Assembly (NCBI GenBank): GCA_026770025.1
Contig: JAMXDE010000013.1
Span: 806,001-870,000, forward strand
Length of the DNA stretch: 64,000 nt
Source: Craspedostauros australis
Lineage: Eukaryota > Bacillariophyta > Bacillariophyceae > Mastogloiales > Achnanthaceae
Reading direction: 5' to 3'
The notes under the pieces were generated by a model. It made no database searches, was not told where the DNA came from, and saw only the letters and a list, made by a program, of their open reading frames with translations. Of the stretch, positions 10,955-20,841 are shown piece by piece. The position numbers and the translations under genes were made by a program. How positions within the stretch are numbered: position 1 is the stretch's first letter; each line of letters starts with the position of its first letter.

Positions 10955-13900
10955 ATGAGCGAGGAAGAGGAATTGAAAGACATCCCTCTGTCCAATCCGA
11001 CTATCAAGAGACAAGAAGGTGCGAGTGAGACTCCACCACGACAAGAGAAGGAAGCAGCCGCGGCTACTGTCCTATTAGGCGCAGACGCAAGCGCGATCGA
11101 CGAGACCGAAGAAGAACGGTCTGCAAGACTACATCGTAAGGAGAAGAGGATTCTCAAGGCGATCAAGCAAGAGGAGACTGGTGTGACGAAGAGCATTCGC
11201 ACAGCCAAACAGGGTGGGAAAAGTGAGACACCACCAGGAGGAGAATTTGTGACGAAAACAATCTCCGCGCAACAACAGGCGAAAATCGAAGAATCGACAA
11301 CACAGAAACAAACGGAAACCAAGGGCGCGAGCGCACCAACGACGAAACAACGAACCAACATGGCGACATCAGCCAACATGAACAAGCGACGCATCAAGGC
11401 GCCGATGTTCAGCGGTGAACAGGAAGACTACAGCGCATGGGAGTCCCAAGCGAAGGCATACGCTCGTGCACAGAAGACGAGAGACGTGATGTTGGGCAAG
11501 ACCAAGGTGCCAACAGTGAGCGAGATCGCGGCAGCCACCGATGAAGACAAGGAAGCGATGGAGGAGATCTACGAGCTGGGATGCGACTGCTTCAGCGATC
11601 TGATCCTCATGATGGATGCAGAGAAAGGAAAAGGCAAGCAGGCCATCCAGTACATCAACCAATGCGTCTCCGACGATTATCCCAAAGGAGATCCACACGC
11701 AGCGTGGAACGTTCTCGCGGAGAAGTTCCGACCATCCGATGCGGTGACGAAGATCAAACTCAAGCGCCAATTCAACAACGAAAAGATGAAGAGAGACACG
11801 GACCCTGACATCTACATCACGCAACTTGAGAGTCTACGATCGCGTCTCCACGATGTCAAGTACGAGATCACGGACGAGGAAATGATCAGGCAGATTCTCA
11901 GCACGGTGAGCGTGGAATACAAAACCCACGTCGTGAACCTCCAACATCAACTCACGTTCAGTCCGGAACTGATTACCATCAACACGATCAGAGGAGTACT
12001 CCGTACTGCATACGCCACCCACAGAGGAGGCAAGGCATACGTCGACGACTTCCAAGACAGCAACACGAAGAGCAACGACACCGGCTTCACAAGCACCGGT
12101 AACTTCAAGGGTACTTGTCACAACTGTGGCATGTATGGCCATAGATCCGCCGATTGCCCAGAACGCAAGAAACCGAACAACAAGAAAAACAACAACAACA
12201 ACAACAAGATGAACGGAAAGCGCAACAAGGGAACCGGCTTCAAGGGCAAGTGCAACTACTGCGGCATCTTCGGACATCGCGAGGCGGAGTGCCGAAAGAA
12301 GAAGTTCAACGAGAAGAAGAAGGCCGACGAACAGGCCAACACAGCAACGCAAGGACACGACAAGAGCGGGCACGAGATGGTACTCTTGGCAAAGGACATG
12401 CTGCTCTGCATGTTGGTGTCTGACAACTACATCAAAGACTCCTTCTTCGATAACTTCGAATACGTTGGGAGTGACGACGAAGTACAGGATGATGAGATCA
12501 TCCCGGAGTGGCTCAGCGAGGAGCCAATCATCCACGAGGTGGATCCAAGACGCGAAGTGAGCTACGAATGCTGCTTCAACGCGCACGACCTGATCGGTTC
12601 ATACGGCGACGAAGCTGAGATGGACGAGGCCAACGATAGCGACATCGAAGAGGCCATGAGCGATGACGACGACGACGCCGACGAGGACGGCGCAGACGAA
12701 GACGATGAGGCGGACCGCGGCGCGGCGCCTCCTCCTCCAGCGGCGGGGAACAACAGATCGGGCATCTTCGACGAGGATGACAGCGACGAATCCGAGGACG
12801 GCAATCATCCAGACGACAGCTTCAATCCAAACGAGCGTGTCGTGTACCCAGGGAATATCGACTTCCCACCAATCGAGGATCCCAACAGGTCCAACTACCT
12901 CCATCGTCATGACACCGTCCCATATGCAACAGAGACAGCATTAGTGATCCAGAAGCAGCTCATCTTCGATGCAGTGATGGAAGCAGGAGTGAGCCTGTTC
13001 CCAGGAGTTGCACAAGGAGTGCTGAGACCAATATGGGTGAACATGATGGGATCGATCCTATCCGAAAACTTCAGATCGATTGAAGAGATTCTCGCCAATT
13101 CAGTTGTGATCAATCGCATACTGGAAGCAGCCGAGACAGAGACAATCCCAGAGACGGATCTTCATTACATCCTTGGAGGATGTATGCGCGTACTCTTACG
13201 CGAACGACCACGGGTCCATCCATACGATCCAGCCACAGGATCTCATCGGAACAGTACGATTCCATCGGACTACGCGCAATTACCCGATGACATGGATGAC
13301 GGAGATCATCATCCTCCATACAACGAAGATGGAGTCCACGAAGACGATGATGACGGCAGCTTCAACGACGAGATAGCTGCGGCAGCTGTGGAGCAACTCC
13401 ACGAGCTGAGCACCAAATACAAGGACAAGGTCAACAAGGACACCTGGCTCGCCGACAGCGGAGCTTCGTGTCACATCGTCAATTCAGACGCCGCTCTCTT
13501 CAACGTACGGCATATCAAGTCCTTCGTCCAAGTGGGAGACAGCACGAAGCTGGATTCTCCCAAGATGGGGTCCATTCGCTTGAAGATCAAGCAGCAAGAC
13601 AACACTGGCCACATCATCCGGCTCGATGACGTGAAGTACACACCGAAAATGGCGGTGAACCTTTTCTCCACGAACAAGGCTCTGTACAACGGTTACCAGC
13701 TTGGTAACAACGGCATTCTGATGGACATCATCAACGGATCCGGAATGAAGATCGTATTCGACCGAGTCTTCCCCACATCCAACGGATTCATCACGGGAGT
13801 GCAGATGCATCCCATCATGCCAACAGACGATGACAAAGCTTGTACAGCTATCATCAAGAATCCATCCAAGGAGATCAGCGCGGTGAACCTGCACCGAATG

Positions 13901-16900
13901 CTCGGCCACGCGCCACTCGAGACCATGAAGCGGACGGCCGCTCAGTACGGATGGAAAATCATCGGCGAGATGCCGGTGTGTCGTGACTGCGAGGTCGCGA
14001 ACGCAAGAGTGAAGAATATTCCGAAGGCAACTATTCCAAGAGCTACTCGCCGCGGCGAACGGTTCTTCATTGACATTAGTTACACTAAACACATAAGCTT
14101 CGGAGATAAACGCTACTGGACCCTGATCGTGGACGACTGCACGGATCACTGCTGGAGTTTCTTTCTCAAGAACAAGAGTGACCAACCAGGATACATCCAA
14201 CGATTCGTCCAGACGATCAAATCACAGACTGGTGATCAACAAATCATCTTCCGAGGTGACAACAGCGGAGAGAACAAATCCACGGAGGATATTCTCATCG
14301 ATGCAGGACTCAACGTGAAATTCGAATACACGGCATCGAACACGCCGCAACAGAACGGAAGAGTGGAACGCAAGTTCGCGTACCTCTACACCAAGATTCG
14401 CTCCATGCTCAACGGAGCACAGCTCGACGAAGAGTATAGGCATGGCCTGTGGGCAGCAGCTGCTAGCACTGCCACCGCCATCGCCAACATCACCGTAGCG
14501 AAGAATCAGAAGGAGTCACCACATCGACAATTCTTCGGCAATGATCCACCATATGCGGACGCGCTCCGCACATTTGGAGAGGTGGGTGTTGTGAAGACTA
14601 CCTACGGCGGGATTACTGCCAAACTCAAGAATAGAGGAGAAGAGATGGTGTTCATCGGATATGCACACCAACATGCATCAGGGGTCTACAACATGTATAG
14701 ACCATCGACCAAGTCACTCATTTGTTCACGAGACATCAAATGGCTCAACCAATCATATGGACAGTTCTGTGGCTGGACACCAGCACCGAACATATCCAAC
14801 GAAACAGGAACAACAGACGCAGACGGCTTCACAACCATCGGACGAAAGGGAGCAACGCCAAGGACGGCAACGCGTCAAACATCGGAAGCAAAGAGAGTTT
14901 CTTTTGCTGACAGCAACAGGTACTACATCCTATCAGACAGCGATGATGAGGATAATGAGGACGACGGAGTAGTGACTCAACTAATTCAGAATGACGAGGA
15001 AGATCGGAGCGAATCCAATCATGAGGATGACGAAATCCTACCCTCCGGCGACGAAGCCGATGACGAGAAAGGTGTCACTCCTCCGAACACACCAGCAAGG
15101 TCTACACATGACACACCATCTAGATTTCCACCAAGCAAACCAAATAAGCGTGACACAACTAGAAAGGAGAGGATCCGACGTCACGAAGCACGAGGCAGGA
15201 AGGGAGAAGCTAATCCCAAGCCAACCGCAGGGAAGAGTATTCCCAGAGCTCTGCGCGAGCTCGAAGACTTCAACGAACGAGGTCGAAAGGAAGAAGGCTA
15301 TGAGAGTGATCCATCATCCAATGAGGCAAGTGACGAACTCAGCGACGAGATGATCGACAACTCCAACAACGAAACTACAGATGATGAAGAAATCGAAGAC
15401 GAAGATGAAGAGATCGAGATCACTCATCATAGCACAACAGGACTATACGGGATGAATGCAATCATTACCGAATCACCAGCGATCGACATCGGACTGTCGA
15501 TGCAGGACAAGAATAAGGAACCAGAGAAGCACATCGAACCTACAACGTTCGACGGAGCCTTCAATCACCCAGATCCTATCCATCGAAAGGGATATCGAGC
15601 AGCCATCAAGAAAGAGTTCGACTCCATGGATACACGCAAGGTGTATAGCAAGATCAAACGAGACGCCATCCCACGCGGCCGCAGATGCTGCAAGTGCAAA
15701 TGGGTCTTCAAGCTGAAGCGTGACGGCACACATCGAGCACGGCTCGTTGCATGTGGCTATTCACAAGTTGCAGGAGTAGACTTCCAAGAGCATTACTCAC
15801 CCGTCATCCATGACGTGACCTATCGGGTCATGATGGTGATCATGCTAATCAAGAAGATGGACTGCGCACTCGTCGATGTCGTAACGGCATTCCTACATGG
15901 AGACCTCGACGAGGAGATCTACATGAACTGTCCCAACGGGATGAATCATCAACCAGACGAAGCCCTGACCCTACACAAGCCAATCTACGGACTTGTGCAG
16001 AGCGCCAGGCAATGGTTCAAGATGTTGGTATCGACCCTCAAGAATATCAACTTCGAACAGAGCGCAGCGGACCCGTGCCTGTTCTACAGGAAGACGAACG
16101 AAGGAAGCATGATCGTGGCCATCTACGTGGACGATTGCTTCTGTTGCGGAGACTCCAAGGCACTGGAGACTTTCCTGAAGGACATCCAAGGCAGCAAGTT
16201 CAAGGTGACAATCGAGCGCGGACTCGGAGACTACCTCAGCTGCAACATCGAACTGAACCATGACAAGACTAGAGCGACATTGCGTCAACCACATCTCATC
16301 CGACACCTCATCGAAGAGTTCGGAGCCAAGGTTGAGAAGATGCAACGTTATGGGACACCGGGAACCCCGGGTCAAATCATTGTACGACCATCCGAAGATA
16401 ACGGACTGCAGAAGGTCGGACCGGAAGAACATGCCGAATACCGCCGAGGCGTTGGTATGCTACTCTTCCTCATCAAGCACTCGCGACCAGATATCGCGAA
16501 CCCTGTGAGGGAACTCTCCAAGGTATTGATCGGGCCCACCAAGGCCGCAATGAAGGAGATGTATCGGATCATCAAGTATGTGATCGATACAAAGGACTAT
16601 GGATTGAAGATCAATCCAGCGCGTCCAGATGACGACGGCTGGGACATGGAGCTCTTCTGCGACAGCGAATATGCAGGAGACAAGAACACAAGAATTAGCG
16701 TAGGGGGATTCATCCTATACCTGTGCAAGGTACCAATTCTTTGGCGATCCAAGGCACAGAAGGCCGTCACACTCAGCTCATCCGAAGCAGAATACGTTGC
16801 CCTTTCCGAAGCAGCAAAGGAGATCTTCTTCGTCATGCAGCTACTCGAAAGTGTGGGCGTCCCAGTGAAGACACCGATCAAGGTCCGTGTGGACAACATC

Positions 16901-17122
16901 GGAGCAATCTTCATCGCCAAGAACCCATCGACATCCCAACGATCGCGGCACATCGACGTGCGCCATCACTACGTGAGGAACATGGTAATCAACAAAACCA
17001 TCGAAATCATTTTTGTCAAATCCGAGCAGAATACAAGCGACGGATTCACCAAGAACATCAAGGCCGACTTACAACGTGAACATGAGAAGTCGTACCTTGA
17101 CACATCGAGAACATTCGAATGA
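10955..17122 (+). CDS. Copia Gag-Pol polyprotein (2055 aa), intact
   Basis: This single ORF encodes the structural and enzymatic proteins of element 2. The N-terminal about 140 residues are charged and low-complexity. A Gag domain follows (KAPMFSGEQEDYSAWESQ near residue 150). Two CCHC zinc knuckles sit near residues 388 (CHNCGMYGHRSADC) and 432 (CNYCGIFGHREAEC). A long acidic and proline-rich linker of about 380 residues leads to the aspartic protease motif (WLADSGASCH, near 831). Then come the HHCC pre-integrase domain, the integrase D,D-35-E core (near 1038, 1102 and 1138), reverse transcriptase (TAFLHGDLDEEIY, YVDDCFCCGD near 1724) and RNase H (CDSEYAGD, SSSEAEYVAL). The protease-integrase-RT-RNase H order defines Ty1/copia. 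There is no gag-pol stop or frameshift, so Gag:Pol stoichiometry must be set otherwise. The ATG at 10955 fits the context and starts MSEEEEL, as in element 1. Confidence 0.96.
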   Translation: MSEEEELKDIPLSNPTIKRQEGASETPPRQEKEAAAATVLLGADASAIDETEEERSARLHRKEKRILKAIKQEETGVTKSIRTAKQGGKSETPPGGEFVTKTISAQQQAKIEESTTQKQTETKGASAPTTKQRTNMATSANMNKRRIKAPMFSGEQEDYSAWESQAKAYARAQKTRDVMLGKTKVPTVSEIAAATDEDKEAMEEIYELGCDCFSDLILMMDAEKGKGKQAIQYINQCVSDDYPKGDPHAAWNVLAEKFRPSDAVTKIKLKRQFNNEKMKRDTDPDIYITQLESLRSRLHDVKYEITDEEMIRQILSTVSVEYKTHVVNLQHQLTFSPELITINTIRGVLRTAYATHRGGKAYVDDFQDSNTKSNDTGFTSTGNFKGTCHNCGMYGHRSADCPERKKPNNKKNNNNNNKMNGKRNKGTGFKGKCNYCGIFGHREAECRKKKFNEKKKADEQANTATQGHDKSGHEMVLLAKDMLLCMLVSDNYIKDSFFDNFEYVGSDDEVQDDEIIPEWLSEEPIIHEVDPRREVSYECCFNAHDLIGSYGDEAEMDEANDSDIEEAMSDDDDDADEDGADEDDEADRGAAPPPPAAGNNRSGIFDEDDSDESEDGNHPDDSFNPNERVVYPGNIDFPPIEDPNRSNYLHRHDTVPYATETALVIQKQLIFDAVMEAGVSLFPGVAQGVLRPIWVNMMGSILSENFRSIEEILANSVVINRILEAAETETIPETDLHYILGGCMRVLLRERPRVHPYDPATGSHRNSTIPSDYAQLPDDMDDGDHHPPYNEDGVHEDDDDGSFNDEIAAAAVEQLHELSTKYKDKVNKDTWLADSGASCHIVNSDAALFNVRHIKSFVQVGDSTKLDSPKMGSIRLKIKQQDNTGHIIRLDDVKYTPKMAVNLFSTNKALYNGYQLGNNGILMDIINGSGMKIVFDRVFPTSNGFITGVQMHPIMPTDDDKACTAIIKNPSKEISAVNLHRMLGHAPLETMKRTAAQYGWKIIGEMPVCRDCEVANARVKNIPKATIPRATRRGERFFIDISYTKHISFGDKRYWTLIVDDCTDHCWSFFLKNKSDQPGYIQRFVQTIKSQTGDQQIIFRGDNSGENKSTEDILIDAGLNVKFEYTASNTPQQNGRVERKFAYLYTKIRSMLNGAQLDEEYRHGLWAAAASTATAIANITVAKNQKESPHRQFFGNDPPYADALRTFGEVGVVKTTYGGITAKLKNRGEEMVFIGYAHQHASGVYNMYRPSTKSLICSRDIKWLNQSYGQFCGWTPAPNISNETGTTDADGFTTIGRKGATPRTATRQTSEAKRVSFADSNRYYILSDSDDEDNEDDGVVTQLIQNDEEDRSESNHEDDEILPSGDEADDEKGVTPPNTPARSTHDTPSRFPPSKPNKRDTTRKERIRRHEARGRKGEANPKPTAGKSIPRALRELEDFNERGRKEEGYESDPSSNEASDELSDEMIDNSNNETTDDEEIEDEDEEIEITHHSTTGLYGMNAIITESPAIDIGLSMQDKNKEPEKHIEPTTFDGAFNHPDPIHRKGYRAAIKKEFDSMDTRKVYSKIKRDAIPRGRRCCKCKWVFKLKRDGTHRARLVACGYSQVAGVDFQEHYSPVIHDVTYRVMMVIMLIKKMDCALVDVVTAFLHGDLDEEIYMNCPNGMNHQPDEALTLHKPIYGLVQSARQWFKMLVSTLKNINFEQSAADPCLFYRKTNEGSMIVAIYVDDCFCCGDSKALETFLKDIQGSKFKVTIERGLGDYLSCNIELNHDKTRATLRQPHLIRHLIEEFGAKVEKMQRYGTPGTPGQIIVRPSEDNGLQKVGPEEHAEYRRGVGMLLFLIKHSRPDIANPVRELSKVLIGPTKAAMKEMYRIIKYVIDTKDYGLKINPARPDDDGWDMELFCDSEYAGDKNTRISVGGFILYLCKVPILWRSKAQKAVTLSSSEAEYVALSEAAKEIFFVMQLLESVGVPVKTPIKVRVDNIGAIFIAKNPSTSQRSRHIDVRHHYVRNMVINKTIEIIFVKSEQNTSDGFTKNIKADLQREHEKSYLDTSRTFE

Positions 17123-17131
17123 CCGAATGCA

Positions 17132-17142
17132 CACAGGAAGGG
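17132..17142 (+). other. Polypurine tract of element 2
   Basis: CACAGGAAGGG abuts the start of the 3' LTR and just follows the Gag-Pol stop codon. Its position and purine content fit a plus-strand primer site. Confidence 0.7.
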
Positions 17143-17933
17143 TGTCGAGATGTACATGTGAGTATATGTCAAGATGTACGTGTATATGTGCATCGTTCAC
17201 CCGTTATTCTCTCATACGCACTTGGACGGTATAACTATACTCGTGTCGATAGTATGCTGTGATTCGTCAGAATTACAGAGGAAACGGAACACACAAAAAG
17301 GGGCAAGATTTCTGGAGGAAATTTGCAAATAACGATTTCTGGAAGAATCAGAAGATCGTCCGTCCATGCATCAATGGTACCAAGAGAATCTCGAGGTACT
17401 TCCCAACTAAACCTCAGATGACGATATCATCTGACAGACTACTGCATCACCAATGGAACGTGACATCTGGAGAGCAGAAGGACGCCTACTGACGTCGACA
17501 GGATGTCAACATGTCACCACGTTGACAGCTGTCTCCAAGTCAGAGCAGGAGGCGAAGATACGATGACCCATGAAGATCATGGATACTGAAGGTGAACTTC
17601 AAATGGTAAGTACTCATGGAGTAGAAGCCAGTACTGAATGAACAGAGTGTCGAATGTGGAGTACGCATCAAACACGGAGGATCGTGTAGCACGAGCACAC
17701 GATGTAGAGAGAGAGAGAGAGAATACAGAGAGGAGCGAGAGAGGATCTCGAGTACCGACTCATAGTCGGAGATCGAATCTACGAAACAGATTGAAGCGCC
17801 GAGAGCATCGGGCAAGAGAACAAACGGACACCGAGAGTATCGGAGTGCCAACGTAATGAAATAGCAAACAGACGACTATCAACCAACACCATCTTCCACG
17901 ATCGTAGGTTATCGTGAGCGGAACTTGCCAACA
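17143..17933 (+). repeat. 3' LTR of element 2 (family A)
   Basis: This 791-bp repeat matches 10082-10872 apart from about two bases, and is followed directly by the target duplication ATGGCG. Confidence 0.95.
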
Positions 17934-17939
17934 ATGGCG
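17934..17939. repeat. Right target-site duplication of element 2
   Basis: ATGGCG is identical to 10076-10081 and lies immediately after the terminal CA of the 3' LTR. Confidence 0.85.
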
Positions 17940-19963
17940 CTCATACGCGAGATCAGATTCTTCGGGAGTGGCGGGAGACGATTCTCCTCAAGCAAATCGT
18001 TGATGTCGATTGCCTTGCTCGCCACGTCGTATGCTCCGATCACACCGATGGTCATCAGCATGAAGTACACACTCCGCACTTCCATGTGGTTCTCGTCGAT
18101 GCCTTGGTATGCCTCCATCGCGTCATAGCAGATGAGCGAGAGGTCGGAACGAACATCATTCGCAGGCATCACGTTGGACAGCGAGCATCTCACCGCATAG
18201 GGAGGGTTGTCGCTTCCAAGGATTTGGCGGCGTTGGAGCTTCTCGGCTGGCGTCACAGGCACGTCTCCCTTTGGTCCTCCTGGGATGAGGATCAAGAATG
18301 GGCAGAACGGGCAGTCAACACACCACGAGAACAAAGGCCCTTTGGTAAGGCACAGTGGGCACCACGCGTTGTCGTTGTCGCGCCGAGACGCGGTCTCGAT
18401 CAATCCGTCCAAATAGGAGCGGATGGGGCGTACGTTGTAGATCGGCTCTGATCGCCTTGCTGAGGCCGTCGCGTGGAGATCGATGCCGGGCATCGCGATC
18501 TCGTTGCTTTCGGTTTCGTCAGCTTCGCTCTCATCAGACGAGAACAAGTTGTCGCTCATCATGCGATCCGCGTCGACTTGCGGTCCGTAGTAACCGTAGT
18601 CGTTCGGGCTGCGGATCCCAACCACTTCGATCGATCCCTCGTCGTTGTTGTTGTTGGTTCCGTTGTAGAACCCTGCGGCCAAGTCTCCGTCGACGACCAC
18701 GAGAGCCATGTCCTCCATGAGGTTTTCGATGTTGCTCTCCGTGTCGTGGGTGCGGGTTGTCACGATTTCGTGGTCGGTGAGAATTTGTTTTTCGCTCACA
18801 TTTTTGGTGTTGCGCGCGATTTCTCCATCTTCCGCGATTTCGTGACATAACATCACTTCATCGACGCTGACCAGCGCGACGTCGTCCATGCCGTCCATCC
18901 CGTCGGTAGCCACATTGGCTGAGTCCGCGTCCTTCATCGCTGCTCTCAACTTGAAGCATTACACGATCTTGTGGCCTGTCTTGCCACAGAACTTGCACTT
19001 GCCGTTGAAGCCTCCGGCGCTGAAGTTGCCGTTGTTGCGGTTGCCATTGCCGCGGTTGCCGTTCTTCTTGGCGCCACCGCCTTGCTTGCCAATGCCGCTC
19101 TTGGTTGGGGAGCGACAGTCCGCCTTCTTGTGCCCGTAGACGCCACAGTTGCGACAGTTGCCCTTGAACCCGCCGATCGCGGCCAAGGCCATCTCCTCCT
19201 TGCCATGGTTGCCTCCTTCGCGCTTAGAACCATGTTTGGTATGGTGGCGGTCGTAGGTGAGGCACACGGCCTCGCGGATGTCTTCAACTGTCATCTTGTC
19301 TTCTTTGCCTGCGAATTTGAGCTCTATGAGTTTCACGTCCATCTCGTAGTCTCTCCCGAGAGCGTTGAGCACAAGCATGTTGTATTGCTCGGCGTCCATC
19401 TTCACGCCAGCACTCTCCAAACGGTTGCGGAGCACCTCCATGTCGGTGAGGAACGAATCAGGGCGTTCGCCCTTCTTCAACCGCATTCCGTTGAGTTGAG
19501 CCAACAACTGCGCCTTCATGGGTGCAGTACGTTGCTCGTAGATGCGCTCGAGCGCCTTCCACGCCTTGCGTGGGTCACCTGCCTCGTAGGTACCGCTCTT
19601 GCATCCCAGCACAGCCATGAAGGCAACATTGCCTTCCGGAGTTTCATGGTTAATCGCCATGGTCAGTTCTTCAAACGCGTACTTCGCCAACGCCTTACGG
19701 TACTCAGCCTTCTCCTTGTAGGACATGACTGACACCTTCTTGGGTTCCCCCGTACCCGAGTCTCCGCCCGTCGTCGGGGCAAGACCGGATGGTCCGAGAG
19801 GTTCATCCTTTACCACCACGGCATCCGCAGCTTGGAGGTAAAAGTTCCCGTAGCCCTTGCGTTCAGCGCGGGTGAGGAACTTAGCGCTCCATGCGTTCCA
19901 GTTGGACTTCTTTCCGTCGAACACGATGGGGTAACGATCGGACTTGCCAAAGAGGGAGCTCAT
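17934..19963 (-). pseudogene. Element 3 Gag and linker region, interrupted
   Basis: This is the N-terminal part of the family B polyprotein. The first ATG in frame is at 19963 (MSSLFGKSDRYPIVF). The Gag core contains NWNAWSAKFLTRAERKGYG and ARKAWKALERIY-like blocks, followed by two zinc knuckles: CRNCGVYGHKKADC and CKFCGKTGHKIV, whose final Cys follows a TAA stop at 18959-18961. The frame then continues through an acidic linker of about 340 residues to 17934, where element 2 is inserted; the protein resumes at 10081 with the protease region. Beyond the insertion point the apparent end (GKFRSR) is LTR sequence and not part of the protein. Confidence 0.88.
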
Positions 19964-20050
19964 GATGATGGTGGTGGTAAGGGTGACGGCGAGTGTTGCT
20001 GTGCTGATGGTGGTAGAAACGTAGGATTTCAATCGTAACGTTTCGAAACG

Positions 20051-20841
20051 TGTTGGAAATCCGGGGTTATAGATATAGTCTAATGCTTATTAAACTGTAC
20101 CGTTTTAGAACTGTGAGAACAACACACTCATTTCTCAGATCGTCAACTCGTTTGCCCATGATGCTGTTGGTGGCCTCCTGTAGTTGCCCCTCACAATCAT
20201 CATTGCAATCTCTCTCTGTCATGCCCATTTCATTGCTCATGACAAGTGCATTTCACCATGCTTGTCTCCTGAGATATCGGTCTACACTCCTGAGGTGCAT
20301 GCATGCTGATGCTTGATTCATTCTCTTCTCATCAGACATCCATCACTCATTCAGTACACTCATCCGTGTTGTTCACTCACTCCTCTCACATGCTCATCGA
20401 CAATCACACTTGGTCAGAACATGGAGTTCTGGCACGATCAGTCCAGTCCTTCGATGTTGTTCCAGTCCGCGCTTTGTTCTCCTTCGCTGGTTCTCTGTCG
20501 GTCACGTAATCATGTTCTGGGTTCCGAGCGATTCAATCCGTGATTGCGTTCTTGCATAGATGTTTCAGGTTAACTGGTCAACCCTCATGCTTGGAACACT
20601 TCGGTGTTCCAGTCTCCCTTTCACATCCATCGTTCGCCATACCAGTTCGTCAATCCACTCAAACCATGTCTCACGATTAGTCTGTCCGTCGTCCGTCATA
20701 CTCTTGACACACAGAGGAGGAGGTCCACAATAGACTTGGGAGCGTGTCCGACTTTGATAGATCGGTGAGTCTAATTTTGGTATTATGGGAGGTGCGGCAA
20801 TCTAGAATAATACGACATAGTCGTACCCTCGATTCCTGACA
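20051..20841 (-). repeat. 5' LTR of element 3 (family B)
   Basis: This 791-bp LTR is nearly identical to 5439-6229. The palindrome CGTTTCGAAACG (20039-20050) abuts its inner edge, and TTTATG (20842-20847), the second target duplication copy, abuts its outer edge. Confidence 0.93.

Larger units (their letters stand above)
10082..17933 (+). mobile_element. Copia retrotransposon element 2 (family A), complete and apparently intact
   Basis: This is a full 7852-bp Ty1/copia element on the plus strand, inserted in the Gag-Pol frame of element 3. It has two 791-bp LTRs, a polypurine tract at 17132-17142, a single intact 2055-codon Gag-Pol ORF and a perfect target duplication ATGGCG. I count two differences between its LTRs (near 10734/17795 and 10757/17798 in the alignment), implying very recent insertion. 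It is the same family as element 1 but in the opposite orientation. Nothing in the sequence argues against it being autonomous. Confidence 0.95.
5439..20841 (-). mobile_element. Copia retrotransposon element 3 (family B), split by element 2
   Basis: This is a second copia family on the minus strand, inserted into the Gag-Pol frame of element 1. Its LTRs (5439-6229 and 20051-20841) are both 791 bp, and I see only two differences between them (near 5892/20504 and 6147/20759), so insertion was recent. Gag starts at about 19963 and Pol ends at 6301. The element is interrupted by element 2 at 10082-17933. Its coding frame also holds three internal stops (TAA 18959-18961, TAA 8380-8382, TGA 7225-7227), so it is non-autonomous even without the insertion. 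Confidence 0.9.
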
